Below, piece by piece: positions 37,059-47,410 of a stretch of 64,000 bases of DNA; position 1 is the first letter of the stretch; each line of letters opens with the position of its first letter. The stretch is from assembly GCF_013032855.1 (NCBI RefSeq), contig NZ_WQDA01000004.1, positions 124,001-188,000 on the forward strand, given 5' to 3'. Position numbers and translations under genes: made by a program. A model generated the notes under the pieces. It saw only the letters and a program-made list of their open reading frames with translations, was not told the origin of the DNA and did not search any database. The DNA comes from Ruegeria arenilitoris (lineage in GTDB: Bacteria; Pseudomonadota; Alphaproteobacteria; Rhodobacterales; Rhodobacteraceae).

Positions 37059-38072
37059 ATGCAACGGGTATTGATTACGGGCACTGCGGGCTTCATCGGG
37101 TTCCACCTGGCCAAGCTGCTGTTGTCCGAAGGGTTTCAGGTCCATGGCTATGACGGGATGACGGATTACTACGACGTCACTCTCAAACAGCGCCGCCATC
37201 AGATGCTGTTACAGACGCCCGGCTTCTCGGCAACCGAGGAAATGTTGGAAAACCACGAACGCCTCATGCAGGTTGCAGACGAATTCCAGCCCGAGGTGAT
37301 CGTTCACCTCGCCGCCCAGGCAGGTGTGCGTTACAGCCTTGAACACCCGCGCAGCTATATCGATTCAAACGTTGTGGGTACGTTCAACGTGATGGAGGTG
37401 GCCCGTCAGCACAAGGTCGGGCACCTGCTCATGGCATCTACCTCTTCGGTTTATGGGGCAAACGAAGACATGCCCTTTACCGAGGTGGAAAAGGCCGACA
37501 CCCAATTGACGATCTATTCTGCCACCAAAAAGGCGAACGAAGCGATGGGACATTCCTATGCCCATCTCTGGGATCTGCCCACGACCATGTTCCGGTTCTT
37601 CACCGTATACGGCACCTGGGGCCGTCCAGACCTGGCCCTGTACAAGTTTGTCGATGCAATTCTGGATGGGCGCCCGATCGACATCTACAATCACGGCGAA
37701 ATGTATCGCGACTTCACCAATGTAAACGACTTGGTGCGCGGGATCCGGTTGTTGATCGATGCGGTCCCCGCCCGTCCGGACAGCCCCGAGGATATCGAGA
37801 AGGGTGACAGCCTGTCGCCGGTCGCGCCCTATCGTGTGGTCAACATCGGGAATGGTGACAAGGTGCGTCTCATGGATTTCGTCGAAGCAATCGAGGAAGC
37901 CGTGGGCAAGAAGGCGATCCGGAATTACATGCCCATGCAGATGGGTGATGTTCCGGCGACATGGGCCAATACCGACCTACTGCAACGCCTGACCGGGTAT
38001 CGTCCGCAGACCGATTTCAAGGATGGAATCGCTCAGTTTGTCGAATGGTTCCGCGAATACCACGGCAAATGA
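37059..38072 (+). CDS. NAD-dependent epimerase, UDP-glucuronate 4-epimerase type
   Basis: Extended short-chain dehydrogenase of 337 residues: NAD-binding GTAGFIG at 8-14, STSSVYG with the catalytic Ser near 129, and YSATK with Tyr153 and Lys157. HLAAQAGVRYSLEHP and FTVYGTWGRPDLAL are hallmarks of UDP-glucuronate 4-epimerases (LpsL/Cap1J type), which make UDP-galacturonate for cell-surface polysaccharide. It is intact, with a GAGGG site before the ATG. It is probably paired with the downstream dehydrogenase. Confidence 0.92.
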   Translation: MQRVLITGTAGFIGFHLAKLLLSEGFQVHGYDGMTDYYDVTLKQRRHQMLLQTPGFSATEEMLENHERLMQVADEFQPEVIVHLAAQAGVRYSLEHPRSYIDSNVVGTFNVMEVARQHKVGHLLMASTSSVYGANEDMPFTEVEKADTQLTIYSATKKANEAMGHSYAHLWDLPTTMFRFFTVYGTWGRPDLALYKFVDAILDGRPIDIYNHGEMYRDFTNVNDLVRGIRLLIDAVPARPDSPEDIEKGDSLSPVAPYRVVNIGNGDKVRLMDFVEAIEEAVGKKAIRNYMPMQMGDVPATWANTDLLQRLTGYRPQTDFKDGIAQFVEWFREYHGK

Positions 38073-38094
38073 TCTAGTGACCCGGACCTGACGT

Positions 38095-39378
38095 ATGCTT
38101 GAAACGAACCCCAATTCCCGTCGGATCGCCGTGATCGGTCTGGGCTATGTCGGCCTGCCGTTGGCCGCTGCCTTTGGCAAGATCGGACCGGTTCTGGGCT
38201 TTGACATCAATCCCACGCGCATCGACGCGCTGCGCCAGGGCAATGACGCCACGCATGAGGTCAGCGAAGACGAGCTGTCCGCCGCCGGGGGTCTTAGGTT
38301 TACCACTGACCCCGCTGATCTGGCGGACTGTGACACGTATATCGTGACGGTGCCCACACCGATCACAGCACAAAAACAGCCAGACCTTGCACCGTTGCTG
38401 CGCGCCTCAGAAACGGTTGGACGGGTGTTGAAGCCTGGTGATCTGGTTATCTATGAATCAACCGTCTACCCCGGCGCGACCGAGGAAGACTGCGTCCCGA
38501 TCCTCGAGCGGGAGTCCGGCTTGCGTTTCAACGTGGGTTTCTTTGTCGGGTACAGTCCTGAAAGGATCAATCCCGGCGACAAGGCGCATCGCATCGCCGA
38601 TATCTGCAAGGTCACGTCGGGATCGACGCCTAAGGCCGCCGATCTGGTGGACGCGCTTTATGCGCGGATCATCACGGCGGGGACGCACAAGGCCGAAAGC
38701 ATCCGCGTGGCCGAGGCTGCAAAGGTGATCGAGAACACACAGCGCGATCTGAATATCGCCCTGGTGAACGAACTTGCCATGATCTTCGGCCGCCTCGGCA
38801 TCGACACCGATGCCGTGCTGCGCGCGGCGGGCACCAAATGGAATTTTCTGCCCTTCCGCCCCGGCCTTGTTGGTGGGCATTGCATCGGGGTCGACCCCTA
38901 CTACCTGACCCACAAAGCCGAGGCCGTTGGCCATCATCCCCAGGTCATTCTGGCAGGGCGGCGCCTGAACGATGGAATGGGCGCATATGTCGTGTCCCAG
39001 TTGGTCAAGCGGATGATCCGCGAGCGGATCGAGATGACGGACGCCCGGGTCCTTGTCATGGGGCTGACCTTCAAGGAAAACTGCCCTGATCTGCGGAACA
39101 CCCGGGTCGTCGACATCGTTCATGAGTTGCAGAGCTACGGCGTGACTGTGGACGTTCACGATCCCCATGCCGATCCGCAAGCCGCACGTGACGAGTATGG
39201 GATCGACCTGCTGGAGCAGCCCAAACCCGGCACCTATGACGGTATCGTCCTTGCGGTTGCCCATGACGCATATCTTGCGATGGATCCGGCCGAAATCCGA
39301 GCGTTCGGAAAGGCCCGGAATGTCCTGTTCGACGTCAAATCCTGCCTGCCACGCCGCGCCAGTGATCTGAGGCTCTGA
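38095..39378 (+). CDS. UDP-sugar 6-dehydrogenase (TviB/WbpA-like)
   Basis: Oxidises a UDP-hexose or UDP-HexNAc at C6 to the uronic acid. 427 residues; N-terminal Rossmann motif [17 protein letters not shown] (11-27), [10 protein letters not shown] (153-162), and catalytic Cys263 in [12 protein letters not shown]. The SPERINPGD form is that of the TviB/WbpA/WecC group rather than UDP-glucose dehydrogenases of the Ugd group. It lies 22 bases after the epimerase and is intact. The two may still supply uronates for another polysaccharide. Confidence 0.93.
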   Translation: MLETNPNSRRIAVIGLGYVGLPLAAAFGKIGPVLGFDINPTRIDALRQGNDATHEVSEDELSAAGGLRFTTDPADLADCDTYIVTVPTPITAQKQPDLAPLLRASETVGRVLKPGDLVIYESTVYPGATEEDCVPILERESGLRFNVGFFVGYSPERINPGDKAHRIADICKVTSGSTPKAADLVDALYARIITAGTHKAESIRVAEAAKVIENTQRDLNIALVNELAMIFGRLGIDTDAVLRAAGTKWNFLPFRPGLVGGHCIGVDPYYLTHKAEAVGHHPQVILAGRRLNDGMGAYVVSQLVKRMIRERIEMTDARVLVMGLTFKENCPDLRNTRVVDIVHELQSYGVTVDVHDPHADPQAARDEYGIDLLEQPKPGTYDGIVLAVAHDAYLAMDPAEIRAFGKARNVLFDVKSCLPRRASDLRL

Positions 39379-39417
39379 CCCGCGCCAGCACACTGACATG
39401 AGAGACACTCTCTGACT

Positions 39418-39760
39418 GTGAAACCTCTGTCCGCAAGGTCCGAGGCCCTGTGGGTTGCCGCCGGCCAGTTCAGTCTTCTGGTTGGCGGGCTGGTGCTTGG
39501 TCCGCTGTGCTGTGCGTCCTTGCTGTTGTGTCCGCGCTGAATGGCGCAGCGACCACCGCGCTGATTGCGATGGGGAATGCAGCACGTTCTCGTCGGGTGG
39601 GCTCAGGGCCTGGGCCTATATCCTGTTGCGATACGTGATCTGGCTGGGATTTTTTGGACAGCTGTCAAGGGCGGCGGTTTTCCCGGCTACGGGGTCTTTG
39701 GCATCGACGTCGAGCCGACCGGACGTTGGCGTTGGTAGAACGCTGCATGCGGAGCAACCG
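39418..39760 (+). pseudogene. Polysaccharide flippase-like remnant
   Basis: From a GTG at 39418 the frame reads VKPLSARSEALWVAAGQFSL, LVGGLVLG and soon stops. This N-terminus (SEALWVAAGQF followed by a hydrophobic helix) resembles Wzx-type flippases. A neighbouring frame continues with hydrophobic pieces such as AWAYILLRYVIWLGFFGQL, which may come from the same or another membrane protein. No complete gene is present between 39379 and the terminator at 39815. The assignment is tentative. Confidence 0.4.
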
Positions 39761-39814
39761 CGTTGACCCACCAACGGCAATACGCGGCGTTTTGGGTCTT
39801 GATGCTACAAAATT

Positions 39815-39846
39815 AAACCGGCGCAATTTTGCGCCGGTTTTTTCTT
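39815..39846. terminator. Bidirectional terminator between the polysaccharide region and nqrF
   Basis: A perfect 12-bp inverted repeat AAACCGGCGCAA/TTGCGCCGGTTT with a two-base centre spans 39815-39840. A run of six T's follows on the plus strand, and TTTAATTTT follows on the minus strand. It lies immediately after the nqrF stop and should end the nqr transcript and stop plus-strand reading from the other side. Confidence 0.9.
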
Positions 39847-41065
39847 AGCCACCAAAGTCGTCCAGCATGATGTCTTCGCGATCAACACCCAGATCCAGCA
39901 GCATGTTGATGACCGACTGGTTCATGATTGGCGGACCGCACATGTAGAATTCGCAGTCTTCGGGCGCCGGGTGGTTCTTGAGGTATTCCTCGAACAGCAC
40001 GTTGTGGATGAACCCTGTGTAGCCATCCCAATCGTCGCCCGGTTGCGGGTCGGACAAAGCAACGTGCCACTCGAAATTTTCGTTCTCGGCGGCCAGCTGG
40101 TCGAAATCTTCAACATAGAACATCTCGCGGCGCGAACGGGCACCGTACCAGAAGGTGATCTTGCGTTTCGTGTTCAGACGCTTGAGCTGGTCGAAGATGT
40201 GGCTGCGCATCGGGGCCATGCCCGCGCCGCCACCCACGAACACCATCTCTTTGTCGGTCTCGCGTGCGAAGAATTCCCCGAACGGACCCGAGATCGTAAC
40301 CTTGTCACCCGGCTTCAGGTTGAAGATGTAGGACGACATCTGCCCGGGCGGAATGCCTTCGGACCCCGGCGGGGGCGAGGCGATCCGCACGTTGAGCATG
40401 ATGATGCCTTTTTCGTTGGGGTAGTTGGCCATCGAATAGGCGCGCTCGATCGGTTCGGTAACCGTGGATTTGTACTGCCACAGGTTGAACTTGTCCCAAT
40501 CCTCACGGTATTCCTCGGCGACGTCGAAATCGCTGTAGTCGACCTTGTGAGCCGGGGCGGCGATCTGGATGTACCCGCCCGCGCGGAAATTCACATCCTC
40601 GCCTTCGGGAAGTTCCAGCACCAGTTCCTTGATGAAGGTCGCCACGTTGTCATTCGACCGGACGGTGCATTCCCATTTCTTGACGCCAAAGACCTCTTCG
40701 GGAACTTCGATCTTCATGTCCTGCTTGACGGCCACCTGGCACGACAGACGGTCACCGCAGGTGGCCTCGCGCTTGGTGATGTGGCTTTCTTCGGTTGGCA
40801 GGATCGACCCGCCGCCCTCCAGCACTCGCACCCGGCACTGCGCGCATGTACCGCCCCCGCCGCAAGCCGACGGAACGAACAGCTTTTCGGCTGCCAGCGT
40901 CTGCAGCAGCTTGCCGCCGGCAGGAACCGAGATGGTTTTCTCACCGTTGATGGTGATGTTGACGTTGCCCGATGAAACCAGCCGAGACCGGGCCGCCATG
41001 ATAAGCGCGACCAGGGCCAGAACGATCAGGGTGAAAAGGACAACGCCGAGCGAGAAAGTTTCCAT
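39845..41065 (-). CDS. nqrF: Na+-translocating NADH:quinone reductase subunit F
   Basis: NADH-oxidising entry subunit of the sodium pump. It has one N-terminal membrane helix (residues 6-25), a 2Fe-2S domain with Cys68, Cys74, Cys77 and Cys109, then an FAD domain ([11 protein letters not shown]) and an NADH domain ([31 protein letters not shown]). The length of 406 residues is normal. Last gene of the nqrABCDEF operon; it ends in the strong terminator. Confidence 0.97.
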   Translation of the reverse strand: METFSLGVVLFTLIVLALVALIMAARSRLVSSGNVNITINGEKTISVPAGGKLLQTLAAEKLFVPSACGGGGTCAQCRVRVLEGGGSILPTEESHITKREATCGDRLSCQVAVKQDMKIEVPEEVFGVKKWECTVRSNDNVATFIKELVLELPEGEDVNFRAGGYIQIAAPAHKVDYSDFDVAEEYREDWDKFNLWQYKSTVTEPIERAYSMANYPNEKGIIMLNVRIASPPPGSEGIPPGQMSSYIFNLKPGDKVTISGPFGEFFARETDKEMVFVGGGAGMAPMRSHIFDQLKRLNTKRKITFWYGARSRREMFYVEDFDQLAAENENFEWHVALSDPQPGDDWDGYTGFIHNVLFEEYLKNHPAPEDCEFYMCGPPIMNQSVINMLLDLGVDREDIMLDDFGG

Positions 41066-41077
41066 GCCCCTGCCCCT

Positions 41078-41686
41078 TTACAGTTTGACGCCCGAGAAGG
41101 ACATGAAGGCCATCGCCATCAGACCTGCGGTGATGAAGGTGATGCCGAGGCCCTGCAGTCCGTCCGGAATGTCGGAATATTTCAGTTTTTCGCGCACGCC
41201 CGCCATGGCGGTGATCGCCAGCGCCCAACCAAAGCCCGAGGACAGGCCATAGGTTGCGGCCTCGGCAAAGTTGTAGTCGCGCTCGACCATGAACAGCGAG
41301 CCGCCCAGGATGGCGCAGTTCACCGTGATCAGCGGCAGGAAGATACCCAGCGCGTTGTAAAGCGGCGGGAAATACTTGTCCAAAACCATCTCGAGGATCT
41401 GCACCATCGCCGCGATCACGCCGATATATGAAATCAGGCCGAGAAAGGTCAGGTCCACATCCGGGAACCCGGCCCACGCCAGCGCACCCGGCTTGAGCAG
41501 GTAGTTCAGCAACAGGTTGTTGGCCGGAACGGTGATGGCCTGCACGACCATGACCGAGATCCCGAGCCCCAGCGCCGTCGAGATTTTTTTCGACACGGCG
41601 ATGAAGGTACACATGCCCAGGAAAAAGCTGAGCGCGAGATTTTCGACGAAGATGGCCTTTACGGCCAGTGAGATGAGACCTTCCAT
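41078..41686 (-). CDS. nqrE: Na+-translocating NADH:quinone reductase subunit E
   Basis: Integral membrane subunit of 202 residues with six hydrophobic segments, starting [20 protein letters not shown]. The conserved half-helix cysteine regions [12 protein letters not shown] and TVNCAILGG are those that, with NqrD, hold the intramembrane iron centre that NqrM helps to load. It shares one base with the end of nqrD and is followed by nqrF after 12 bases. Confidence 0.97.
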   Translation of the reverse strand: MEGLISLAVKAIFVENLALSFFLGMCTFIAVSKKISTALGLGISVMVVQAITVPANNLLLNYLLKPGALAWAGFPDVDLTFLGLISYIGVIAAMVQILEMVLDKYFPPLYNALGIFLPLITVNCAILGGSLFMVERDYNFAEAATYGLSSGFGWALAITAMAGVREKLKYSDIPDGLQGLGITFITAGLMAMAFMSFSGVKL

Positions 41687-42339
41687 CAGTGCGCCTCTAC
41701 CTGCTGGATCTTGTATTCACGTTCCTCGACCTGGTTCGGCTTCCACGTGCGGAAGGCCCAGATGATCAGGCCGATGATGAAAAAGGCCGACGGCGGCAGC
41801 AGCAGCAAGCCGTTGGGCACGTACCAGCCGCCATTGTTCACGGTTTCCAGGATGGTCACCCCGAACAGAGAGCCCGAGCCGAACAGCTCGCGGACGACGC
41901 CGACCAGCATCAGGATCAGGCCATAACCCATGCCGTTGCCCAAGCCGTCGATGAAGGACGCCACGGGCGGGTTCTTCATGGCAAAGGCCTCGGCCCGGCC
42001 CATCACGATGCAGTTGGTGATGATGAGGCCCACGAAAACCGACAGCGTCTTCGAGATCTCGAAGGCATAGGCCTTGAGGATCTGGTCGACCAGGATCACC
42101 AGAGACGCGATGATGACCATCTGTACGATGATCCGGATCGAGCCAGGGATCTGGTTGCGCAGGCATGAGATGAAGAAGGACGAAAACGCCGTCACGAACA
42201 TCACCGCCAGCGACATCACGAAGGCCACCTGCAGCGACGAAGTTACCGCCAGCGCCGAGCAGATGCCCAGCACCTGCAACGTGATCGGGTTGTTGTCGAC
42301 AAGCGGGTCGACCAGCAGATCTTTCTTGGTCTGTGACAT
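41686..42339 (-). CDS. nqrD: Na+-translocating NADH:quinone reductase subunit D
   Basis: Integral membrane subunit of 217 residues, homologous to NqrE in inverted topology. The conserved [16 protein letters not shown] and [19 protein letters not shown] are present, the cysteines matching the iron-site positions. It overlaps nqrC by TGATG and nqrE by one base, implying tight translational coupling through the membrane subunits. Confidence 0.97.
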   Translation of the reverse strand: MSQTKKDLLVDPLVDNNPITLQVLGICSALAVTSSLQVAFVMSLAVMFVTAFSSFFISCLRNQIPGSIRIIVQMVIIASLVILVDQILKAYAFEISKTLSVFVGLIITNCIVMGRAEAFAMKNPPVASFIDGLGNGMGYGLILMLVGVVRELFGSGSLFGVTILETVNNGGWYVPNGLLLLPPSAFFIIGLIIWAFRTWKPNQVEEREYKIQQVEAH

Positions 42340-43154
42340 CAGATCTCTCCTGCTTGCAGCTTGGCCAGGAACGGAGCATAGCCCGCGTCTCCCATCCAGA
42401 ATTTCACCAGGTTGTCGACGCCGACCGTCGTCAGGGTCGCGCCGGCCAGCGCATCGATATAGAAGTCAGGCCCTGCGGCGGGCATCGTTTTGGCGACCGT
42501 GATCTGCAGATCACCCGCATCGTCACGCAGCTTCTTGCCGCTCCAGAGGGCTTTCCAGCGCGGGTTGTCCACCTCGGCCCCCAGGCCCGGCGTTTCGCCG
42601 TGCTGGTAGAATTGCAGCCCGAAGATGTCGTTGCCATTCGCTTCGAGCGCGATGAAGCCATAGAGCGTGGACCACAGACCATAGCCGTGGACCGGCAGGA
42701 TCACCTTGTCCAGCGCGCCGTTTTCGTCGCGCAGCAGGTAGATCACGCGGTATTTCGCCTTGCGGCCGATGCCGGCAGGGTCGTCGGCAAGCGGCTCGCT
42801 CAACTCGGGGTCACTGGCGGCGGCAATGTCGTCGAACGTGGCCGGGTCGAACTGGTCGTCGACGAATTCACCCGTCGCCAGCTCCAGCACATGCGGTTCG
42901 AAAGCGGCAAAAGCCTCGGCCACGTCGATGCCCGGCTCATAGACCCCCGCGACCTGCAGAACGTTGATCTGCTTGTCCTTGAGCTTGTTGGCCTCTTGCA
43001 CCGGGCGCAGGCTGACCGCCGCTGCCGACACGATCATCGAAGCGACCAGGCACACGGCGACCGCGATGAAGATCGTCTTGCCTACCGAGTCCGGCGAGGC
43101 CGCCAGGAACCGGGCGATGGCGCCTTTGGGTTCAGGGGATTGCGTATCAGACAT
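42339..43154 (-). CDS. nqrC: Na+-translocating NADH:quinone reductase subunit C
   Basis: Single-span subunit with a periplasmic FMN domain, 271 residues. The membrane helix is at ~27-48. The flavinylation site is DALAGATLT with Thr240 as the FMN-bearing residue; the usual Ser before Gly is Ala here, a minor departure from DxxSGAT. ApbE in this window is the expected transferase. It overlaps nqrB at the 5' end by eight bases. Confidence 0.96.
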   Translation of the reverse strand: MSDTQSPEPKGAIARFLAASPDSVGKTIFIAVAVCLVASMIVSAAAVSLRPVQEANKLKDKQINVLQVAGVYEPGIDVAEAFAAFEPHVLELATGEFVDDQFDPATFDDIAAASDPELSEPLADDPAGIGRKAKYRVIYLLRDENGALDKVILPVHGYGLWSTLYGFIALEANGNDIFGLQFYQHGETPGLGAEVDNPRWKALWSGKKLRDDAGDLQITVAKTMPAAGPDFYIDALAGATLTTVGVDNLVKFWMGDAGYAPFLAKLQAGEI

Positions 43155-44355
43155 GGCGACGCGCCCTCCGTTTGATGTTTGCCTGAACGACGAAATGGTC
43201 GATCAGCGGCGCAAAGACGTTGCCGAACAGGATGGCCAGCATCATGCCTTCGGGGAAGGCCGGGTTCACCACCCGGATCATCACGACCATGACCCCGATC
43301 AGCGCGCCATAGATATAGCGGCCCATATTGGTGTGGCTGGCCGAGACCGGCTCGGTCACCATGAAGGCCAGACCGAACGCATAACCGCCCAGCACGACGT
43401 GCCAGTACCAAGGCATCGCGAACATCGGGTTGGTGTCCGACCCGATCAGGTTCAGCAGCAGGGTAAAGCCGATGGTCCCTGCCAGACAGCCCACGATCAG
43501 GCGGTAGTTGGCAATCTTGGTCATCAGCAGGAAGGCCAGCCCGATCATGCATGCCAGGGTCGATGTCTCACCAAAGCTGCCCTGGATCGAGCCGAAGAAG
43601 GCGTTCCACCATGTGATGCCCTCGGCCGCCAGCGCCTGATAGCCGTCAGCGGCCGAAACGGCCAGCGCGGTCGCGCCGGAAAAGCCGTCGACCGGGGTCC
43701 AGACCGCGTCGCCCGACATGGATGCGGGATAGGCGAAATACAGGAAGGCGCGCCCCACCAGCGCGGGGTTGAGGAAGTTCTTGCCGGTGCCCCCGAACAC
43801 TTCCTTGCCGATGACCACACCAAAGATGATCCCCAGCGCCACCTGCCACAGCGGCGCGGTGGCCGGCATGATCAGCGTATACAGCATCGAGGTGACAAGA
43901 AAGCCTTCGTTCACTTCATGCCCGCGCACGGTGGCGAAAATCACCTCGAAGGTGCCGCCCGCGACCAGCGTGACTATGTAGATCGGCAGGAAATACATCA
44001 GCCCGTGCATCACGTTGGCAAAGATGCTGGACGGGTCCAGAGAAATGCCCAAGGCCTGCAGGACGGCGATGCGCCAACCGGTTGCCGACTCCGGGCCCAG
44101 CGTCGCGATTGCCGAGTTGGCCTGGAACCCGGTATTGTACATGCCCCACAGGATGCAGGGGATCGTGGCGATCACGACATAGGTCATGATCCGCTTCATA
44201 TCCACGTAGGACCGCGCGTGCGGTGCCACGGATGTTACGGTTTTCGGAGTGTAGATGAAGCTTTCCACCATCTCGTAGATGGGGAAGAACTTCTCGTACT
44301 TGCCGCCCTTGGTGAAGTTCGGCTCGATCCGGTCAAAGAAGCTGCGCAAACCCAT
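43147..44355 (-). CDS. nqrB: Na+-translocating NADH:quinone reductase subunit B
   Basis: Largest membrane subunit, with about ten helices and 402 residues. The covalent FMN site is SGATAL with Thr229. Conserved NFLNPALVGRAFLYFAYP and MVTEPVSASHTNMGRYIYG are present. It carries riboflavin and much of the sodium path in characterised enzymes. It begins five bases after nqrA and overlaps nqrC by eight bases. The frame looks clean throughout. Confidence 0.97.
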   Translation of the reverse strand: MGLRSFFDRIEPNFTKGGKYEKFFPIYEMVESFIYTPKTVTSVAPHARSYVDMKRIMTYVVIATIPCILWGMYNTGFQANSAIATLGPESATGWRIAVLQALGISLDPSSIFANVMHGLMYFLPIYIVTLVAGGTFEVIFATVRGHEVNEGFLVTSMLYTLIMPATAPLWQVALGIIFGVVIGKEVFGGTGKNFLNPALVGRAFLYFAYPASMSGDAVWTPVDGFSGATALAVSAADGYQALAAEGITWWNAFFGSIQGSFGETSTLACMIGLAFLLMTKIANYRLIVGCLAGTIGFTLLLNLIGSDTNPMFAMPWYWHVVLGGYAFGLAFMVTEPVSASHTNMGRYIYGALIGVMVVMIRVVNPAFPEGMMLAILFGNVFAPLIDHFVVQANIKRRARRHV

Positions 44356-44360
44356 GTGGA

Positions 44361-45704
44361 TCAGCCCTCCTTTTCAATCTTGGTCAGGCAGTCGCGCAGC
44401 GCCAGCCCGTATTCATACTTGGCCGGACAGGCAAAGCCCACAAGGCCCAAATCCTCTTCATCCAGCTCCAGCGCGCCCAGGGCCTGCGCCGTGTCGGTAT
44501 CCATCACCAACAGCGCCCGCAGCAGTTGCGTCGGCAGGTAATCCTGCGGCATGAGCTCTTCGAAGGTACCGGTGGGCACCATGGCGCGGCGGCCACCGTT
44601 CAGGTTCGACGTGAAAGCGAACAGCTTTTTGGCAAAGGCCGAACCCAGAACCGGCTGCACCGCGTATTTCGACGGCATCGGACGGATCCAGCCCATCGGG
44701 ATCTGGTCGTGATCCTCGCGGATGATGCAGATCTGGCGCGCGAAGCGTCCCAGATAAGCGAACGGCCCGGTGGCGTGACGCCCCGACAGGACCGAGCCGG
44801 AAATGACGCGGGCCTCGCCGTCGACATTTATCTCGTCGCGGGTCAGATCCTCGGTCGAGGCCCCCATGACGGTGCGGATCAGACGCGGCTGACGCGCGCC
44901 AGGGCCGGTCAGGGCCACCACAACGTTCGGGTCCAGATGGCCCGACTGCAGCAGCCGCCCGATGGCGATCACGTCCTGATAGCCGATGGTCCAGACGGTT
45001 TTCGCGGCGGTCACGGGTTCGAGGAAATGGATATGCGTCCCGGCCAGGCCTGCCGGATGGGGGCCGCTGAAGGCCGCGGCCTCGACGCCCGGCAGATCGG
45101 CGCCGGGGATCGTGTCGCCATCCTTCTGGCACAGATAGGTCTTGCCTTCGGTCAGCTTGACTACGGCGGCCAGACCGGCGGCAAAGGCCTCGGCCGCGTC
45201 ATTGATGATCAGCGCGGCATCGGCGGCCAGCGGCTCGCTGTCCATGGCGGTGACGAAAATCGCGGCGGGCGCGGTGCCCGGTTGCGGCATCTTGGAATAG
45301 GGCCGCGTGCGGAACGCGGTCCACAGGCCGGCGGCGCACAGCTTGGCGGTGAGGCCCTGCGCGGTCTCGGCATCGCCCACGCCCGAGAAATCGACGCCGG
45401 GGTCGTTGGGGTCCGACACTTCGATCACAACGCTCTGCAACACGCGCCGCGCGCCGCGGTTGATGGCCACGACCTTGCCGGTCAGCGGCGCCACCATCAT
45501 CGCCTCGGGCGCATCCTTGTGGCAGAACAGCGGCGCGCCGCGCTGGACGTTGTCCCCTTCCTGCACCAGCATCCGTGGTTTGAGCCCGATATAGTCTCCA
45601 CCCAGCACGCCAACCGAAGAATATGCTGGCCCTGGCTGAATGACCTGTTCAGGCGATCCCTCGATCGGAAGGTCCAGTCCCTTTTTCAGTTTGAAAGTTT
45701 GCAT
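44361..45704 (-). CDS. nqrA: Na+-translocating NADH:quinone reductase subunit A
   Basis: Cytoplasmic subunit involved in quinone binding, 447 residues from MQTFKLKKGLDLPIEG. Family features include VGVLGGDYIGLKPRMLVQEG and GALELDEEDLGLVGFACP near the end. The frame is open six codons further upstream; the Met at 45704 is the family start. First gene of the six-gene operon, whose promoter must lie in 45705-46002. Confidence 0.96.
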   Translation of the reverse strand: MQTFKLKKGLDLPIEGSPEQVIQPGPAYSSVGVLGGDYIGLKPRMLVQEGDNVQRGAPLFCHKDAPEAMMVAPLTGKVVAINRGARRVLQSVVIEVSDPNDPGVDFSGVGDAETAQGLTAKLCAAGLWTAFRTRPYSKMPQPGTAPAAIFVTAMDSEPLAADAALIINDAAEAFAAGLAAVVKLTEGKTYLCQKDGDTIPGADLPGVEAAAFSGPHPAGLAGTHIHFLEPVTAAKTVWTIGYQDVIAIGRLLQSGHLDPNVVVALTGPGARQPRLIRTVMGASTEDLTRDEINVDGEARVISGSVLSGRHATGPFAYLGRFARQICIIREDHDQIPMGWIRPMPSKYAVQPVLGSAFAKKLFAFTSNLNGGRRAMVPTGTFEELMPQDYLPTQLLRALLVMDTDTAQALGALELDEEDLGLVGFACPAKYEYGLALRDCLTKIEKEG

Positions 45705-46002
45705 GTCGCTACGTTCTTCCAAGCCTTTTTCTTGCGCCCGTCATACAGGGCCCTTTGTTTTGGGCACTGAATAGCGCGGAGTTTCGTAAAGCCCGTCGTA
45801 AAAACGACGAGGACCGGCCGAAATCCGCGGGCGTCTCTCTGATTACGGCCCCTTTACGCGGCGAAGCGGCCAAACGCAAACCTGTTACCGCCCAAATCGC
45901 GTGCCGTGTAGCTATTTTTACCCGAAACCTCGGGTGGAGTACCAAAAACTTGGTAGGAAATTTCGTGTCGCACGGATGGCCCTGCTGATATAAGCAGCCG
46001 GA
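45705..46002. promoter_or_regulatory. Divergent promoter region between nqrA and the RNA methyltransferase gene
   Basis: These 298 bases separate two divergent start codons and hold no convincing gene. They must contain the promoters for nqrABCDEF (minus) and the methyltransferase (plus). Part is AT-richer than the surroundings (45895-45965). I could not fix a specific -35/-10 pair or operator by eye. Confidence 0.5.
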
Positions 46003-47115
46003 ATGGAGAATACCGATCTTGAGATTTTTCTGGTCGCGACACCCGGTCTGGAGGCTCCCCTCCTCGCCGAAGCGCAGGAGGCCGGATTCGCTGAGGCCCG
46101 GCTGGCGCCCGGTGGTGTCACGGTTCGTGGCAACCTGCGCGAGGTCTGGCGTGCCAATCTCCAGTTGCGCGGGGCCAACAAGGTATTGGTTCGGGTGGGT
46201 TCGTTCCCGGCTGTGCATCTGGCTCAGCTGGACAAGCGGGCACGAAAGTTTCCGTGGGGAGATTTTCTGAAACCCGACGTCCCGGTTCGGGTTGAGGCCA
46301 CTAGCCGAAAATCCCGCATCTATCATGCCGGCGCCGCACGGCAACGGATTGAAGGCGCAATCTCTGACACGTTGGGGGCTCCGATCTCGTCCGAGGCGAC
46401 GGTCCGTGTTCTGCTGCGAATCGAGAAAGACATCTGCACACTTTCCCTCGACAGTTCCGGAGAAGCGCTGCACAAGCGCGGGCACAAGGAAGCGGTCGCC
46501 AAGGCTCCCATGCGCGAAACGATGGCGGCGATGTTTCTGCGCAATTGCGGCTTTGACGGATCGGAGCCGGTGCTGGACCCGATGTGCGGCTCGGGCACTT
46601 TCGTGATCGAAGCCGCGCAGATCGCGATGGGCCTGCCGCCCGGCCGCGCCAGAGCCTTTGCTTTTCAGGACTTTGCCGGATTCGATCCCAAGGCTTGGGC
46701 AGAACTCCGCGCCGACTGGGTCGCGACGCAGACAGATACCGTGTTCCATGGCTCGGACCGGAATGACGGGGCGATCGCGGCCGCGCAGGCGAATGCCAGC
46801 CGCGCCAGGGTGGACGGCGCTACACAATTCCAAAAACGCGCAGTCGCTGACCTGAAACCGCCCATGGGCGGGCCGGGCCTGGTAATCGTCAACCCACCGT
46901 ATGGGGCACGCATCGGCGACGAAAAACGCCTGCGGTCGCTGTATGGCAGCTTTGGCAAAGTGATGTTGTCCAGGTTTTCAGGCTGGCGTGTCGGCGTCGT
47001 CACCAGCAACCAGTCCCTGGCGCGCGCCACCCGCCTGCCGTTGCTCCCGCCGGGTCCGATCGTCGATCATGGCGGCACGAAGATCCGCCTCTATCAAACC
47101 GAGGCCCTGCCCTGA
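46003..47115 (+). CDS. THUMP-domain class I SAM-dependent RNA methyltransferase
   Basis: RNA guanine-N2 methyltransferase of the RlmL-N/RlmK/TrmN type, 370 residues. N-terminal THUMP region (~45-160), then the methyltransferase with DPMCGSGTFVIEAAQIA for SAM binding and the catalytic NPPYG motif (VIVNPPYGARIGD). Whether rRNA or tRNA is the substrate cannot be told. It is divergent from nqrA and followed at 106 bases by tRNA-Pro. No distinct terminator was found after it. Confidence 0.9.
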   Translation: MENTDLEIFLVATPGLEAPLLAEAQEAGFAEARLAPGGVTVRGNLREVWRANLQLRGANKVLVRVGSFPAVHLAQLDKRARKFPWGDFLKPDVPVRVEATSRKSRIYHAGAARQRIEGAISDTLGAPISSEATVRVLLRIEKDICTLSLDSSGEALHKRGHKEAVAKAPMRETMAAMFLRNCGFDGSEPVLDPMCGSGTFVIEAAQIAMGLPPGRARAFAFQDFAGFDPKAWAELRADWVATQTDTVFHGSDRNDGAIAAAQANASRARVDGATQFQKRAVADLKPPMGGPGLVIVNPPYGARIGDEKRLRSLYGSFGKVMLSRFSGWRVGVVTSNQSLARATRLPLLPPGPIVDHGGTKIRLYQTEALP

Positions 47116-47220
47116 CCCGTCAATTCCTGCGGGTCCAAGCGGCAGAGTCAGTTCGGACAAAAAGCACACAGAATCCCTCTTGCGCATCAAATCCACTGGG
47201 TATAGATCACGCGCCACGGT

Positions 47221-47297
47221 CGGAGTGTAGCTCAGCCTGGTAGAGCACTGTCTTCGGGAGGCAGGGGTCGGAGGTTCGAATCCTCTCACTCCGACCA
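47221..47297 (+). tRNA. tRNA-Pro (anticodon CGG)
   Basis: A 77-base cloverleaf: acceptor CGGAGTG pairs with CACTCCG, D arm GCTCAGCCTGGTAGAGC, anticodon stem CTGTC/GGCAG with loop TTCGGGA giving anticodon CGG, and T arm GGAGGTTCGAATCCTCT-like with TTCGAAT. The CCA end is encoded. It reads CCG codons. A mobilization module begins about 210 bases downstream, and tRNA 3' ends are common integration sites. Confidence 0.97.
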
Positions 47298-47410
47298 ATA
47301 AAATCAATCAGTTAAATACGAATGAACTGCGCCGCCGCCGCAGCATACCCGGATTTTGTCCGGATTATTCTGTTTTCAGGGTCTGGTTTCCGAAGAAAAG
47401 TGAAAGAAAA

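Noticed and set aside
42964..44541. 525-residue plus-strand frame over nqrB/nqrC
   Set aside because: Antisense to the nqr operon, with Gln/His/Arg-rich translation.
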